From Metopolophium dirhodum (Eukaryota > Arthropoda > Insecta > Hemiptera > Aphididae), in contig NC_083561.1 in NCBI RefSeq assembly GCF_019925205.1, positions 12,833,217-12,897,216 on the forward strand: DNA of 64,000 nt, written 5' to 3'. Both the position numbers and the translations under genes were made by a program. The notes under the pieces are model-generated. The model was not told the DNA's origin. It made no database searches and saw nothing but the letters and a program-made list of their open reading frames with translations. This document shows, piece after piece, positions 62,271 to 64,000 of this stretch. Position 1 is the first letter of the stretch. Every line of letters begins with the position of its first letter.

Positions 62271-64000
62271 GGTAGGTGGTACATAATGATAATGTAACAT
62301 GCGCGCAATTGATATATTATAATATTATAGTAATCAATAATAATATTGTTGTGATTTAATAATAAATATAATATAATATAATATTTTATTTATAAATCCC
62401 AATATGTTATTAGAATAATATACGTTATATTAGAATAAAATAACTGTCAATCAGTTAGAATTTTCATTTATAATACAATATTTTATCATACGACGTGTTT
62501 GTAGATTTTCGTGTTTCTGAAAAATTAATGGGATTCAAACCCAATAAACTACCACGTTAATATGATTTCTACAAAATATTAATAGTCTTTTTTTATCTAT
62601 CATCATTATAACGTATACATGTCGTGGTATTTGAACATTTGGTTTTCAACTAAGATAAGGGTATTTAAATGATCGTAAAAGTCCACAGTGGTAATAACAT
62701 TAAAATATAATTGGTGCTGATATTTAAACAAAAAATTAATGTAAGAAAAGTTTTTTTAATTTTTAATGCAACGGTATATCTATAAGTTTTTATACGAAAT
62801 TCAAATAAATATTTTAGTTTACACAAAATTTAACATTTCTGTATTCTACCTAGTAAATAAATATTTGCACATTATTTAGTTTTAACAATGATTCTTATTA
62901 TACTATACAGTATATAGCGTATATATTTACCTATAATATTTTGAACTTAAAAACAACGCTTAGATACTGTTTATAAATTTTAAACTTTATTTAAACATGA
63001 TATTTGTTTACTCAAATACAATTTATATTTGTGTACTAAGAATAATATTAATAAAGGTAATCGCCTTTATAATCATAGGTAATGGTATATGGATTAAAAA
63101 GTATTATCAAATAAAAGAAACTTAAGTGATTTCATGATTGCAAGACATCGAAATGTTCAAATTTGAAATTCAAAATCGTATATTTTATTAATAAAATGTT
63201 TATATTGTGAAATCACTTTTAAAAATATCTGGTGTTTAGTAAAATTTTACAATATATTTAAAACATCATATTTATTTAGTCAATTGAAACACAGAAAAAT
63301 TCCCAAAAAACTCTGAAATATGCAACACATTTATTTTTAACAAGAAATCGTGTAATTTAAAAGTAATATTTTTATTCTTATTTACCTATTTAAGAACTAT
63401 AAACAGTTTCATTTTCAATAATTGTATAAGATTTATTATTTTTAGTTTTTATATGTACGATATAAATGTATGATTGGAAATTTGAAAGTTTAAGCTTACA
63501 ATTAACAATATTGCACACATTTCTTCATAGCTTATTCAACTCTTGCTTACAATTTTTCTAGGATAGCACAGTTAATGTATAATTGCATAACGCATATCTA
63601 TAAGTTATTGAAAATATTTTTAATTTTGATCAGAGAAAGGAATGTATTGGTTTGGCTTTGATTTTTATTCGATATTTTTTTATATACAATTTGTTAGATT
63701 TTACTTATAAGTCTTGACATTTTACTAAAAGTGTTTTTCTATCTATACCAAAAATACCTCAACAATTTTTAAACTTAATATTTTCACTTGGGGAATTTTG
63801 TAATAATTTTAATTACTTGAAAACTATCAAATTTTATCGGCATATTATATTTTAAGATTTAATTGTATAATATTATGATGTAATAATTACTAGTTATATG
63901 GTGATTATTATGACTTTATATTATTTGAATACAAGATAAGTTACATAAATACTATATTATTACTATATTACCTATTACATAATAATATATACCTAATTTA
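62271..64000. other. AT-rich sequence to the window end, nothing recognised
   Basis: No coding exon, RNA gene or repeat boundary identified. Would be intronic if the preceding stretch is a first exon. Confidence 0.4.

Overview
The window looks like an AT-rich insect chromosome, most likely from an aphid (Hemiptera). The evidence is many short introns with standard GT-AG signals, animal-type genes (a Popeye-domain protein, a DDX3/Belle helicase, ribosomal protein L8, a dynein-assembly PIH protein), and a dense load of hAT, Harbinger-like, tRNA-derived SINE and fold-back elements of the kind known from aphid genomes. The aphid assignment is an inference; the gene identities rest on reading-frame-consistent exon chains that I assembled by hand.

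Layout. 1.4-9.0 kb (+): a six-exon Popeye-domain gene (538 aa) whose last intron carries a complete hAT element with a perfect 8-bp target duplication. 9.0-17.1 kb: gene-poor, holding several interspersed repeats. 17.1-21.4 kb: a SINE, a palindromic MITE, and an unidentified small (+) gene interrupted by a 1.5-kb transposon with 36-bp terminal repeats. 23.5-30.6 kb (-): the belle/DDX3 gene in 13 coding exons (697 aa). 30.6-31.0 kb: a short divergent promoter shared with RpL8. 31.0-33.2 kb (+): RpL8 with an untranslated, TOP-like first exon and five coding exons (258 aa). 34.2-42.9 kb (+): a three-coding-exon DNAAF6/PIH1D3 gene (202 aa) whose two long introns are filled with transposon remains.

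43-64 kb shows no convincing protein gene. It holds a 618-bp near-perfect palindrome, many copies of one abundant non-autonomous repeat, a (TAA)n array of about 174 bp, a SINE split by a Harbinger-type MITE, and two diverged direct copies of a TATA/CCAAT-bearing segment 12 kb apart. The second of these sits just before a GC-rich stretch that could be the first exon of a gene running off the right edge.

The four identified genes are not an operon and have no obvious common pathway: cAMP-binding membrane protein, translation/RNA helicase, ribosome, and axonemal dynein assembly. The only likely functional link is the head-to-head belle/RpL8 pair, both translation genes, sharing about 430 bp. I did not find a clear new biological system. 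The strongest novel items are the 36-bp-TIR transposon with subterminal CAGTATCTCC repeats, the nested-insertion histories, and the duplicated promoter-like segment.
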